The notes: a model not told the origin generated them from the sequence alone. Numbered from the stretch's first letter, positions 8,374 to 17,353 are shown. The stretch is DNA of 64,000 bases from an uncultured Lachnospiraceae bacterium (GCA_910577955.1 CAJTNC010000017.1:1-64000); one strand, 5' to 3'. Numbers and translations: made by a program.

Positions 8374-9027
8374 ATGAAAAAAGTGATTTTATTTGATTTG
8401 GACGGCACGTTGACGGAGTCGGGAGAGGGGATTACGAAGTCCGTACAATACGCGTTGGAAAAAATGGGAAAACCGGAACCTGACAGACAAAAGCTTCTTG
8501 TATTTGTGGGCCCGCCGCTGACGGAGCAGTTCATGGCATACGCCGGTATGAGCAGGGAGGAGGCTGAGCAGGCCGTCGTCTATTATAAAGAGAGATATTC
8601 CGTGACCGGTATATTTGAAAACAGGCCCTATCCGGGTATTCCTGAAATGCTGAAAAAATTGAAGGAAAAAGGATTTCTGTTGGCTGTTGCGTCTTCTAAA
8701 AGTGAAGAGGCAGTGGATCGGGTGTTAGAACATTTTTCATTAAAAGAGTATTTTGATGAGGCCGTAGGTTCCTTAAAAGATGGGGGACGGAGCAGAAAGT
8801 CGGATGTGATAGAAGAGGTGCTGCGTCGGCTTGACAAAAGCGATGACAGAGAGAACGTCCTCATGGTCGGCGATAAGGAGCACGATATCTTTGGGGCAAA
8901 GGAGGCTCACATCCCCTGTGTGGCTGTGGCCTATGGCTATGGGAGCATGGAGGAACTTGAAGCGGCAAAACCGTTAAAGATCGTACATAATGCAGACGAA
9001 CTGTTGGAATACCTGCTCTCTTTATAA
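8374..9027 (+). CDS. HAD-family hydrolase (phosphoglycolate phosphatase-like)
   Basis: A 217-residue haloacid dehalogenase-fold phosphatase. Motif I FDLDGTL gives the nucleophile D8 and general acid D10; motif II is near VASSKS, and motif III/IV is MVGDKEHDIFGAKE with the Mg-binding aspartates. The cap (about 15-80) is helical, as in PGP/5'-nucleotidase-type subfamily IA enzymes. The substrate is unknown. I start at 8374, which has GATGAGG 6 nt upstream; the ATG at 8362 would overlap that SD. Confidence 0.88.
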   Translation: MKKVILFDLDGTLTESGEGITKSVQYALEKMGKPEPDRQKLLVFVGPPLTEQFMAYAGMSREEAEQAVVYYKERYSVTGIFENRPYPGIPEMLKKLKEKGFLLAVASSKSEEAVDRVLEHFSLKEYFDEAVGSLKDGGRSRKSDVIEEVLRRLDKSDDRENVLMVGDKEHDIFGAKEAHIPCVAVAYGYGSMEELEAAKPLKIVHNADELLEYLLSL

Positions 9028-9073
9028 GCATCGATTAATGATTTTAAGTGGATGAAGGATATATAACGATACT

Positions 9074-10489
9074 ATGACAAAAACAGCATATCAGGTAATT
9101 GTTATCGGAGGCGGAGCTGCCGGAATGGCTGCTGCTGTGGCGGCACTTTTGGAGGCAGAGGAACATATATATAAAGGGGAGCGGGGAAAAGTGCTCCTTC
9201 TTGAGCGGAATGACCGGGTGGGGAAAAAAATTCTGGCAACCGGAAACGGAAAGTGCAATTTTACCCATGAAAATGTGGGGATCAATAACTATCACACAGA
9301 TAATCCTGCGGTTCTTGACTCCATATTGACAGCGTTCCCGACGGAGGCTGCGCTGCGTTTTTTTGACAGGCTGGGGATGCCTGCCAAAGAGAAAAACGGT
9401 TATTTTTACCCTATGACAGAAACTGCTTCCACCGTGCTCGACGTACTGCGTCTGCGGCTTGCGGAACTGGGATGTGAAACACTCTGCGGTATTCGGGTGG
9501 AACAGGTAGAAAAGGCCGGGGATGGTTTTGTCGTCTTCTTTAAAGAAGAGAAAAAGACATATGAAATATACGCGGCCAGTGTGATTTTGGCTACCGGTTC
9601 CAAGGCGGGCGCATTTTTGCAGGACAAGGAAGAGGATCCGCTGCGGATCGCAAAATCCTTTGGATTACATAGTACGCCTCTTTATCCGGCCTTGACGAAG
9701 TGTGTCTGCAGGGAAGAACATTATTACAGACAGCTTGCAGGGGTGCGGGCACAGGCGGATATTTCTGTTTATACGAAAAAAAAATCCGGGCATAACGGGG
9801 AAAAGTCCGAACGGAGAACGGCTGACAAAAATAGCTGGGAATTTCTGAAAAAAGAATCCGGTGAGCTGCAGTTGACAAAAGAGGGGATTTCCGGCATCGC
9901 GGTGTTTCAGCTTTCCGGTGATATTGCGGAAAATCTCGCAGAAAAAAAGCAGGTGATCGCGGAGATCGATTTTTTGCCGGGGTTTGCAGAAGAGAGACTG
10001 GAAACTTGGGTGAAAGACAGGCTTATGCTGCTGCCCGGACGTACACTGGAAGAGTTTTTCCTCGGCGTACTGCATAAGAAAATACTTCAGGTCTGCTTAC
10101 AGGCGGAGGGCCTGCGGGGAAATATGCGGATTCCCTGTGAAGATGTCCCGCCCAAAAAACAGCAAACAGGCTATCTGTCAGCAGAAACAAGAGCGGCGAT
10201 CATGGTCGCCTCCGTTATGAAGCGGGCCATGCACTTCACCACGAAAGTGACATCTGTGTCAGATATGAAACAGGCGCAGGTCTGCCGCGGGGGACTTTCT
10301 CTGTCCCAGTTTACGGAAAGACTGGAAAGCAAGAAGATCTCCGGCCTTTTTGCCTGCGGAGAAGTATTAAACGTGGACGGCCAATGCGGCGGCTATAATC
10401 TGCATTTCGCATGGGCCTCCGGCGCACTGGCAGGAAGAGCTGCAATGCGCAGAATATCTGAAACCTCAAGCAATAAAGATCAGGGGTGA
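9074..10489 (+). CDS. BaiN/HI0933-family FAD-dependent oxidoreductase
   Basis: A 471-residue flavoprotein. The dinucleotide-binding GGGAAGMAAA is at about residues 12-21, followed by the family signature LLERNDRVGKKILATGNGKCN and, near the end, a second FAD-contact segment GEVLNVDGQCGGYNLHFAWASG. Members include BaiN, linked to bile-acid 7-dehydroxylation in gut Clostridia, but most relatives have unknown substrates and this gene is not near other bai genes, so a bile-acid role is not supported here. It converges on and overlaps the next gene by 10 nt. Confidence 0.85.
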   Translation: MTKTAYQVIVIGGGAAGMAAAVAALLEAEEHIYKGERGKVLLLERNDRVGKKILATGNGKCNFTHENVGINNYHTDNPAVLDSILTAFPTEAALRFFDRLGMPAKEKNGYFYPMTETASTVLDVLRLRLAELGCETLCGIRVEQVEKAGDGFVVFFKEEKKTYEIYAASVILATGSKAGAFLQDKEEDPLRIAKSFGLHSTPLYPALTKCVCREEHYYRQLAGVRAQADISVYTKKKSGHNGEKSERRTADKNSWEFLKKESGELQLTKEGISGIAVFQLSGDIAENLAEKKQVIAEIDFLPGFAEERLETWVKDRLMLLPGRTLEEFFLGVLHKKILQVCLQAEGLRGNMRIPCEDVPPKKQQTGYLSAETRAAIMVASVMKRAMHFTTKVTSVSDMKQAQVCRGGLSLSQFTERLESKKISGLFACGEVLNVDGQCGGYNLHFAWASGALAGRAAMRRISETSSNKDQG

Positions 10490-12138
10490 TACAAAGCCCC
10501 GATCTCCTGAGCAACTTTTATGCCGTCCATAGCGGCGGAGGTGATGCCTCCGGCATATCCGGCGCCTTCTCCGCAGGGATAGATCCCAACGATATTTCCC
10601 TGCAGGAGTTCATTCCTGTTGATGCGGATCGGAGAGGAGGTTCTGCTCTCAATGCCGCAGAGCCATACTTCACCGGATGAAAAACCGCGTATTTTGTGAT
10701 CTAACCCATTCATTCCTTCCACAAACGCCTTATTCAGGACAGGAGGCAGAATCCCGGTGAGATCCGTCTCCTTGAAGGATCCCTTTAAAGCAGGGGCAAA
10801 GGGGGAGAGGGCATCGGAATAAGAGGTCTCTTTTAAAAGCCCCTGTCTGCACAGTTCTTTTTGATAATCTTTGTACTTTTGAATCGGGATTTCTCCCTCT
10901 GCAGCCTCAAACGCTCTTTTTTCCAGTTCGCGCTGAAAAGCGATGCCTGACAGCGGAGAATCGGAAGAGCCGTAATCCTCCGGGGATATCGAGACGATGA
11001 TGGCGCTGTTGGCGCAGTCTCCGTCTCTGTCGCTGTAACTCATGCCGTTTACGGCCAGATGTCCCTTTTCGGATGAGGCGTTTACCACATAACCGCCGGG
11101 GCACATACAGAAGGAATAAACGCCCCGATCGTCTTTGGCCCTTGCGGTAAGCTTATAGGGGGCAGCGCCCAAAATGGGCGGCGCATCCCATGTGCCGTAC
11201 TGGGAATTGTTGATAAATGTCTGGGGATGCTGCACCCGGAATCCCACTGCGAAGGGTTTGGCCGCCATGTCCAGCTCTTTTTCATGCAGCATGAAAAATG
11301 TGTCCCTTGCGCTGTGTCCGATGGCAAGGACGAGCACATCTGTTTCCACCCAGCTTTCGCCATTGATTTGCAGAGCGGTGATTTGACGGCTCCTTTCGCC
11401 GCCGGCTGAAGTTTTTTCCGGTTCGGAGACACGGATATCCGTCATCCGGCTCTCAAAGTGCACTTCTCCGCCGAGGGAGATGATCTCTCTACGGATATTT
11501 TTTACAATATCCTGTAAGGCATCCGTGCCGAGATGAGGTTTATTTTCATATAAAATGCTTTTTTTTGCGCCAAATTTTACAAAGGTTTCCAACACATGCA
11601 GATTACGGCCATACTTATCTTTTACAAGGGTATTTAACTTCCCGTCTGAGAAAGTGCCCGCGCCGCCTTCCCCGAACTGGACGTTGGAATCTTCCCTGAG
11701 GGGTCTGCCCCTCCAGAACGCTTCCACATCGGCGTATCTGGATTCCACATCTTTTCCCCGTTCAAACAGCACCGGACAAAAACCGGCCCTTGCAAGTTCC
11801 AGCCCGCAGAACAGCCCCGCCGGACCGGTTCCGATGATCACGGGGCGGTGTTTAAGGATTTTCGTTCCGGTAATCTGAAAATGGAAAGAGACAGAGGAAT
11901 CTTTTACGATATTGGTGTCTTTGCGCAAGCGCTTTAAGAGTTTTTCCTCCTCTTTGCACTTCGCCAAGAGCGTGTAACTGTAGAAAAGGTTCGGCTTTTT
12001 TCTGGCGTCTATGGACTGTCTTGCAATTTTCCACGACAAAATATCCGATTCCCGGCATTTTAGTTTTTCGCACAGGGCGGCAAAGAGGTTAGCTTCGGTA
12101 TGGTCTATAGGACATACGATCTGACTGATGCGGAGCAT
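10480..12138 (-). CDS. FAD-dependent dehydrogenase, COG2509 type
   Basis: A 552-residue flavoprotein. An N-terminal domain (about 1-95, basic and helical) precedes the FAD-binding GTGPAGLFCGLELA, then GEGGAGTFSDGKLNT, a hallmark of this uncharacterised dehydrogenase family, and a C-terminal GEGAGYAGGITSAAMDG. Substrate and partner are unknown. On the minus strand AGGTGA lies 5-6 nt before the ATG at 12138; the upstream ATGs at 12162 and 12159 have no SD. A shorter relative with a cysteine motif lies at 28175-29551. Its 3' end overlaps the BaiN-like gene by 10 nt with no terminator between them. Confidence 0.82.
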   Translation of the reverse strand: MLRISQIVCPIDHTEANLFAALCEKLKCRESDILSWKIARQSIDARKKPNLFYSYTLLAKCKEEEKLLKRLRKDTNIVKDSSVSFHFQITGTKILKHRPVIIGTGPAGLFCGLELARAGFCPVLFERGKDVESRYADVEAFWRGRPLREDSNVQFGEGGAGTFSDGKLNTLVKDKYGRNLHVLETFVKFGAKKSILYENKPHLGTDALQDIVKNIRREIISLGGEVHFESRMTDIRVSEPEKTSAGGERSRQITALQINGESWVETDVLVLAIGHSARDTFFMLHEKELDMAAKPFAVGFRVQHPQTFINNSQYGTWDAPPILGAAPYKLTARAKDDRGVYSFCMCPGGYVVNASSEKGHLAVNGMSYSDRDGDCANSAIIVSISPEDYGSSDSPLSGIAFQRELEKRAFEAAEGEIPIQKYKDYQKELCRQGLLKETSYSDALSPFAPALKGSFKETDLTGILPPVLNKAFVEGMNGLDHKIRGFSSGEVWLCGIESRTSSPIRINRNELLQGNIVGIYPCGEGAGYAGGITSAAMDGIKVAQEIGALYHP

Positions 12139-12246
12139 GTTGGTCACCTGTCTTTCCATCATATTTTTGCTTTTTTATTTTAAAATACGGTGAAAATAAC
12201 GTCAAGGAAAATCGGGGAGAGGGAAAGGCGAATAATAAACTCAAAA

Positions 12247-12275
12247 TTGACAAATGTCTTTTGGGAGAATAGAAT
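12247..12275 (+). promoter_or_regulatory. Sigma-A promoter upstream of repeat A
   Basis: TTGACA (12247-12252), a 17-nt spacer, then TAGAAT (12270-12275). The predicted transcript starts near 12282, so repeat A would lie wholly in a ~240-nt 5' leader of the 12525-16397 genes. Confidence 0.65.
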
Positions 12276-12293
12276 AAATAGACATAGAGTTGA

Positions 12294-12312
12294 GTGTGCA
12301 AAATTATCATCC
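12294..12312 (+). repeat. Partial left end of the palindromic repeat
   Basis: GTGTGCAAAATTATCATCC matches the left end of repeat A (12322-12341) except for one missing T. It lies 9 nt upstream in direct orientation, consistent with a nested, truncated or slipped copy. Confidence 0.75.
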
Positions 12313-12320
12313 GACAGTTG

Positions 12321-12460
12321 GGTGTGCAAAATTTATCATCCAACGCAGGCACGTTTTCACTGCGGTTTGACCGCAGCGGACACATAAGGCACCAAAATAC
12401 GGTGCCTAAGTGCCGGCGGTCTCACAGCGCCTGCTTATGGATGGGGAAATTTGGCACACC
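12321..12460 (+). repeat. ~140-bp structured palindromic repeat, copy A
   Basis: Terminal inverted repeats GGTGTGCAAAATTT (12321-12334) and AAATTTGGCACACC (12447-12460) match at 13 of 14 positions. Inside, ATCC/GGAT and GCAGGC/GCCTGC extend the outer stem, and two perfect hairpins, CTGCGGT-TTG-ACCGCAG and AGGCACC-N7-GGTGCCT, sit within. No coding capacity is seen. Copy B at 22092-22229 is the same element in opposite orientation. It resembles a MITE or a structured leader RNA. Confidence 0.85.
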
Positions 12461-12524
12461 AAAAAGTAAGGAGAATGAATTTTGCATTTGCCTGTAGTCC
12501 GGGAAGAATGAGAGAGGGGATATT

Positions 12525-12731
12525 ATGGAGTCTGTATCTGAAAGGGATGTCGACAATTTACTGGAAATTTTGGACGGTTTCTGTGAAGCCGGGGAGAGAC
12601 GCATGAAGTTGGATGTATCGGAGGAGACCGCTTCCGGCACTGCAGAAAAATCTTATCATCTTGGATGCTGCGATATCGGCAGTCCTTGGGCAAAAGGGAC
12701 GGCTTTTGATGTATTGGAGGATACGGAATGA
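12525..12731 (+). CDS. Small protein of unknown function, coupled to DUF3160 gene
   Basis: A 68-residue soluble, acidic protein with no signal peptide or membrane span. I do not recognise a named family. It starts with an amphipathic stretch (SERDVDNLLEILDGFCEAG) and ends with HLGCCDIGSPWAKGTAFDVL, carrying a Cys pair. Support for a real gene: the SD GAGGGG sits 5-7 nt before the ATG, and its stop overlaps the next start (ATGA), so translation of the lipoprotein is probably coupled to it. It is the first gene after the repeat-A leader. The function may relate to the lipoprotein that follows, but nothing in the sequence proves this. Confidence 0.68.
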   Translation: MESVSERDVDNLLEILDGFCEAGERRMKLDVSEETASGTAEKSYHLGCCDIGSPWAKGTAFDVLEDTE

Positions 12732-14944
12732 AAAAACAAATAAATCAAAAAGTTTGGAAAAGGATTCTCGCTGTGATTCTGGCGGCTTGTATGCTGAGCG
12801 GCTGCGGTTTGACGGAACTGTTTCAAAAAGACAATGACTCCGAGCTGTTTTTTACGGAAGAGGAGGAAGAGAAGGAAGAGGGGGCGGAAGAAATTGCCGG
12901 TGATTCTTCTGCAAGGACGGAAATCGTAAGGCCCACTATACTCAATATGATGGATGAGACCGAAATAGGAATGGCTGCACCTGCGGCAGCGCCCTATCAA
13001 ATAGCATCGGATCTGATCAATGTGGAAAATCTCTGGCAGTTTTATATGGAGGATGACCTGAAAGCAAAACTGGCCCAAAACGGTTTTGCGGTACTTGGCA
13101 GTGCGGGGAGTGAGTTTTACATGACATATGAGGAGAACCGTTATTCCCTGATCCCAAATTTTGTGACCGTGGATTCCCTGATGCACACCTATCATTTGTA
13201 TTTCAGCTACCTGATGAAACATATCGAGCGGGAGGATCTGGCCGATGATCTGGCTGGGCTGAGCGTAAAGATGGCGCAAAACAGCGCAGCGCAGTATGAA
13301 GTTCTGAAAGGCAGTGAATGGGAGGACGCAGCAGCCCGCAATGTAGCGTTTTTTTCGGTGGGCGCAAGGCTACTCGGAGCGGAGACGCCTGCTTACGATT
13401 ACGCGGAAAATATGATTTTAGCCGAACTGGAGAACATAAACGGCGCGGTGGGCATCACGATTTCTGCTGTCACCGGGGAAGAGGAAGATTACACGCAGTA
13501 TATTCCGAGAGGTTATTATGAGGAAGAGGAAGAACTGCAAAATTATTTCAAAGCGATGATGTGGTATGGCCGAATCCATTTTAAGCAGGAAAAGGAAGAA
13601 TTGGATAAAAGCGCCCTGCTTATCACAATGGCGCTGACCGAAGATGCGGAAAGTTACGCTTTGTGGGAGGGCATCTATGCGGTGACTTCTTTCTTCGCGG
13701 GAGCAAGCGACGATGCCGGCGTCTGCGAGTACGGGCCTCTTGTCAGAGAGGCTTACGGCGAGAACGTTTCGCCCGAGGATTTGGTTGATAATGCCGAAGC
13801 ATTCCGCGAGTTTCGGACGCTGACGGAAAAGCTTGACCCGCCGCAGATCAATTCGATCCCGATCGCGAACGGGGAGAGCAATGTGATCAAGGGGTTCCGC
13901 TTTATGGGACAACGCTTCACGGTGGATGCGACGATCATGCAGAACCTGATCTATCAGAATGTCTCGGAGGACGCCTCCGGAAACAGACGCATGCTGCCGG
14001 ATGTACTGGATGTGCCTGCGGCGCTCGGCTCTGAAAAGGCTCTGGAAATTTTGGAAAAACAGGGCGATACGGCCTACGGCGGCTATTCTGAAAATATGGA
14101 AAAGCTGAGAAACGGCCTGTCGGGAGAAAATAAGGCGTTGTGGAACGCAAGTCTGTACGCGGGCTGGTTAAACACGCTGCGGCCGCTTTTGCAGGAAAAG
14201 GGAGCCGGATATCCGGTTTTCATGCAAAATGACGAGTGGACAAAGAAGAATCTCGAATGTTTTGCCGGAAGTTTCACGGAACTGAAACACGATACAGTGC
14301 TCTATACAAAACAGGTGATGGCCGAGATGGGCGGCGGCATGGAGGAAGAGCCGGACGACAGAGGATATGTGGAGCCGGAACCCCTTGTCTATGCAAGATT
14401 TAACGCTCTTGCATCGCAGACGGCCGAGGGGCTTGAAAAGTACGGCATGTTGAAGGACAGCGATAAGGAGAATTTGTTTAAGTTGGCGGAAATGGCGGAA
14501 AAGCTTCTCGTCATTTCGGAGAAAGAGCTGCAAAACGAAACGCTGACCGAAGAGGAATATGAATTTATCAGATGCTACGGCGGAAATTTGGAACATTTCT
14601 GGACGGAAGCGGTAAAAAATGATGCAGGAATTGAGGGCGCACAGGAACTTCCCGCCGCTGTTGTGACGGATATCGCAACAGACCCTAACGGCAGCGTATT
14701 GGAGATAGCAACCGGAAATCCTTCCAGAATCTACGTTGTGGTGCAGGTGGACGGGAGCGTGAAGCTGGCCGCCGGCAGCGTTTACACATTCTACCAGTTC
14801 CCTTGGGATATGAATGACCGGCTGACGGATTCCAAATGGCGCTATATGATGGGCTATCAGGCTGATGAAAACGGAAATTGGCGGGACTTCGGGGCAGAAT
14901 TGCCGGTGAAACAACCGGAGTGGACCCAAAGTTACCGGTATTGA
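12728..14944 (+). CDS. DUF3160-domain lipoprotein
   Basis: A 738-residue secreted lipoprotein. A basic n-region and hydrophobic core lead to the lipobox LSGC with lipidated C26. An acidic Glu/Asp-rich linker (about 38-62) follows, then the large DUF3160 domain, recognisable from the LIPNFVTVDSLMHTYHLYFSYLMKH region (about 137-160) and a C-terminal YTFYQFPWDMNDRLTD. The fold is mostly helical; its function is unknown. It should be anchored on the outer face of the membrane. It overlaps the small upstream gene by 4 nt and is followed after 1 nt by a CapA-family gene, so the three form one operon. Confidence 0.8.
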   Translation: MKKQINQKVWKRILAVILAACMLSGCGLTELFQKDNDSELFFTEEEEEKEEGAEEIAGDSSARTEIVRPTILNMMDETEIGMAAPAAAPYQIASDLINVENLWQFYMEDDLKAKLAQNGFAVLGSAGSEFYMTYEENRYSLIPNFVTVDSLMHTYHLYFSYLMKHIEREDLADDLAGLSVKMAQNSAAQYEVLKGSEWEDAAARNVAFFSVGARLLGAETPAYDYAENMILAELENINGAVGITISAVTGEEEDYTQYIPRGYYEEEEELQNYFKAMMWYGRIHFKQEKEELDKSALLITMALTEDAESYALWEGIYAVTSFFAGASDDAGVCEYGPLVREAYGENVSPEDLVDNAEAFREFRTLTEKLDPPQINSIPIANGESNVIKGFRFMGQRFTVDATIMQNLIYQNVSEDASGNRRMLPDVLDVPAALGSEKALEILEKQGDTAYGGYSENMEKLRNGLSGENKALWNASLYAGWLNTLRPLLQEKGAGYPVFMQNDEWTKKNLECFAGSFTELKHDTVLYTKQVMAEMGGGMEEEPDDRGYVEPEPLVYARFNALASQTAEGLEKYGMLKDSDKENLFKLAEMAEKLLVISEKELQNETLTEEEYEFIRCYGGNLEHFWTEAVKNDAGIEGAQELPAAVVTDIATDPNGSVLEIATGNPSRIYVVVQVDGSVKLAAGSVYTFYQFPWDMNDRLTDSKWRYMMGYQADENGNWRDFGAELPVKQPEWTQSYRY

Positions 14945-14945
14945 C

Positions 14946-16397
14946 ATGAGGAGTAGGAGACACATCCGAAGGATTTTCGCTGTGATAACGGCACTGGCGG
15001 CATCAGGCGCTCTATTCTATATGTTGTGGGATACAGGGGCTTTGCTGCCCGGATGGATCCTTTGGGAGGAACAGCAGATTCCGGACGGATCGGGCAGTTA
15101 CGAGCTCTCTTTGACAGACAGGACTGTCCATGTAACGTATGAGGGCGATGAGATCTGGAACTCTCCGGCAAATATTCAGGTGCAGCAGATCTTGTCTCTG
15201 GATATTGACAGGGATAGGAAGGACGAACTGATCCTGCTGTGTTGGAAAAGGGGACGTTACGGAAAACACAGGCCGTTCTGGGTGGAAAAAGACGAAGCGG
15301 GCTGGTCTCAGCACCTTTTTGTCTACGAATATGAAGGGCGCGAAATCAGGCCGAAATGGATGTCCTCTTATATCGGGCAGGATGTGGCTCATATGACGGG
15401 GGGCGGAAATAAGAGCGGAGAAAAGTGGCTTCTGTTGACAGATCCCGAGGATTTTGTAAACTGCTGGCAGTGGGGATCTTGGGGATTTGTAAAAGAGGAC
15501 AAGTCTGTTTCCTTTTCCGTATTTGGCGATAATATAATACATGCCCCGATTTATACTTACGGATTGAACAACGGCGGAAATTTTGATTTTTTATATGAAC
15601 ATGTCAAAGGGCTGATCGAGGAGAGTGACATTTCTGTCATAAATCAGGAGACGCCTCTTGTGGAAGACCCGAGAGAATACGGGGATTTTCCGAGATTCGG
15701 AACACCGGTCCAGATCGGGGACGCCATTGTAAATGCCGGTTTTGATGTTGTTTTGTGCGCCAACAATCACGTCCTTGACAGAGGAGAAAAGGGGATCCGC
15801 ACCACGAAAGAGTTTTTTGACGCGCATGACCTCATGTGTTTGGGAATCCGGATGCCGGAGGAGAAGGAGAAAAAGCCCTATGAGATCATCTGCAGAAAGG
15901 GAGCGAAGTTTGCCCTGTTTAATTATACTTACGGACTGAACGGGAATCCTGTTCCGGAAGGATACATAGTGCATCTTCTGGAGGATGAGGCGCAGATTCT
16001 TGGGGATATTGAAAAAGCTGCGGATGAGGCGGATCTTGTGGTCCTGTTTGTCCACTGGGGAACCGAAAACAGTACGGAGATCGATGAGTTTCAGCAAAGG
16101 TGGACGGAAGTTTTTAAGAAGTCCAAGGCGGATGTGGTAGTCGGATGCCATCCCCATGCGCTGCAGCCCTGCGAAGAGGTTAAACGGGAAGACGGGCACA
16201 AGATGTTAGTCTATTATTCCATTGGAAATTTTGTCAGCGCACAATCGGAAAAATCCTGCGTAAAGGGCGGTGTGGCAAATTTTACGGCTGCGCCGGGGGA
16301 AGACGGATACGAAATTACGGCATACGATCTGGAACCGCTGCAGATCCTTTGGCAGGAGGGCGGAGGATACACGGCCGTGCCGCAGAAAGACTTTTAG
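14946..16397 (+). CDS. CapA-family metallophosphatase-like membrane protein
   Basis: A 483-residue protein with one N-terminal span (about 10-27). Residues ~30-175 form a beta-rich region with an FG-GAP/VCBS-like calcium-type loop (LDIDRDRKDEL). The C-terminal half is a PGA_cap (CapA) domain: FGDN, INQETPLV, ANNHVLDRGEKG, VHWGTEN, GCHPHALQP and YSIGNFVSAQ, carrying the Asp/Asn/His set of calcineurin-like enzymes. CapA is needed for poly-gamma-glutamate export in Bacillus; relatives outside capsule loci are common and of unknown substrate. No pgs/cap genes are nearby, so a capsule role is not supported. It is the third gene of the DUF3160 unit. Confidence 0.85.
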   Translation: MRSRRHIRRIFAVITALAASGALFYMLWDTGALLPGWILWEEQQIPDGSGSYELSLTDRTVHVTYEGDEIWNSPANIQVQQILSLDIDRDRKDELILLCWKRGRYGKHRPFWVEKDEAGWSQHLFVYEYEGREIRPKWMSSYIGQDVAHMTGGGNKSGEKWLLLTDPEDFVNCWQWGSWGFVKEDKSVSFSVFGDNIIHAPIYTYGLNNGGNFDFLYEHVKGLIEESDISVINQETPLVEDPREYGDFPRFGTPVQIGDAIVNAGFDVVLCANNHVLDRGEKGIRTTKEFFDAHDLMCLGIRMPEEKEKKPYEIICRKGAKFALFNYTYGLNGNPVPEGYIVHLLEDEAQILGDIEKAADEADLVVLFVHWGTENSTEIDEFQQRWTEVFKKSKADVVVGCHPHALQPCEEVKREDGHKMLVYYSIGNFVSAQSEKSCVKGGVANFTAAPGEDGYEITAYDLEPLQILWQEGGGYTAVPQKDF

Positions 16398-16429
16398 AAA
16401 TATAACAGATAGAAAGGCAAGACACAGAC

Positions 16430-17299
16430 ATGGAAAACAAAAGAGCATTTTTACGGGACAAAAAACGGATCGTCATCAAAATCGGTTCCTCCTCTTTGCA
16501 GCATCCGGAGACCGGAGATCTGGACTATACGAAACTTGACGTTCTTGTGCGGGAGATCTGCAATCTGAGGAATATGGGAAAAGATGTGGTGCTTGTAACT
16601 TCCGGCGCAATTTCCGTAGGAAAAAAGGCGGTGCATATCACGCAGATCGACGATGAGGATGAAGATCATGCCATCGCGGTAAAACAGGCCTGCGCGGCGG
16701 TGGGGCAGGCGCGGCTGATGATGATCTACCAGAAGATCTTTGCAGAGTACAACCAGATGACTGCCCAGATTCTTATGACAAAAAATACGATCGTAGACAA
16801 TTTAAACAGGTTTAATGCCCAAAATACATTCAGGGAATTGCTGGAGATGGGCGTTGTGCCGATCGTAAATGAAAATGATACGGTGGCAACTTACGAGATC
16901 GAGATCGGGGACAATGACACTCTTTCGGCTATCGTAGCGGCGTTGATCGATGCGGATCTGCTGATCCTGCTCTCCGACATCGACGGACTCTACACCGACG
17001 ATCCGCGTACAAATCCGGATGCGAAGTTTGTGGAAGAGGTGGACAATCTGGATCAGGAAACCATGCAGATGGGAAAGGCCTCCACCGGCAGCAACTGCGG
17101 TACGGGAGGAATGAATACGAAGCTGTTGGCGGCGAAGATCGCGACAAAATCCGGGATCGATATGTTGATCGCCAACAGTAAGGATATCAAAGTGATTCAC
17201 AGACTGGTGGCCGGACTGCAGATCGGGACATTATTCCGCACATCCGGAAAGGATCAAAAATTTGATCTGCCGTTGTTTGTGGAGAGAATGCACCGATAG
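16430..17299 (+). CDS. proB: Glutamate 5-kinase
   Basis: A 289-residue amino-acid kinase that phosphorylates glutamate, the first step of proline synthesis, in the cytoplasm. Visible are KIGSSSL near residue 20, VTSGAISVG, the substrate loop NENDTVA, GDNDTLSA and the nucleotide-binding SDIDGLYTDDP and GTGGMNTK. It lacks the C-terminal PUA domain of the ~367-residue enterobacterial enzyme, as in many Firmicutes. It is followed by a 5-formyl-THF cyclo-ligase and proA in the same direction. Feedback inhibition by proline is known for the family. Confidence 0.95.
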   Translation: MENKRAFLRDKKRIVIKIGSSSLQHPETGDLDYTKLDVLVREICNLRNMGKDVVLVTSGAISVGKKAVHITQIDDEDEDHAIAVKQACAAVGQARLMMIYQKIFAEYNQMTAQILMTKNTIVDNLNRFNAQNTFRELLEMGVVPIVNENDTVATYEIEIGDNDTLSAIVAALIDADLLILLSDIDGLYTDDPRTNPDAKFVEEVDNLDQETMQMGKASTGSNCGTGGMNTKLLAAKIATKSGIDMLIANSKDIKVIHRLVAGLQIGTLFRTSGKDQKFDLPLFVERMHR

Positions 17300-17353
17300 T
17301 TTTTCGGTTCAAATGGCAGAACTTGCGGCTTAGTTATCACAGGAAAGGAATCA

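Larger units (their letters stand above)
12139..12524. other. 386-bp gap: promoter plus palindromic repeat
   Basis: No gene is seen here. The gap holds a good plus-strand sigma-A promoter (12247-12275), a partial repeat end (12294-12312), the full repeat copy A (12321-12460) and the SD for the 68-residue gene at 12525. The upstream promoter of the minus-strand flavoprotein was not identified. Confidence 0.7.

Noticed and set aside
9074..10489. Bile-acid 7-dehydroxylation gene (baiN)
   Set aside because: Only the broad flavoprotein family matches, and no other bai genes are in the window.
12294..12460. CRISPR-like or phage attachment site
   Set aside because: Only one and a partial copy are adjacent, there are no regular spacers, and the recombinase gene is far away.
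14168..14965. 265-residue minus-strand frame opposite the DUF3160 gene
   Set aside because: Low-complexity His/Arg/Cys composition is typical of antisense frames; the plus-strand lipoprotein is well supported.
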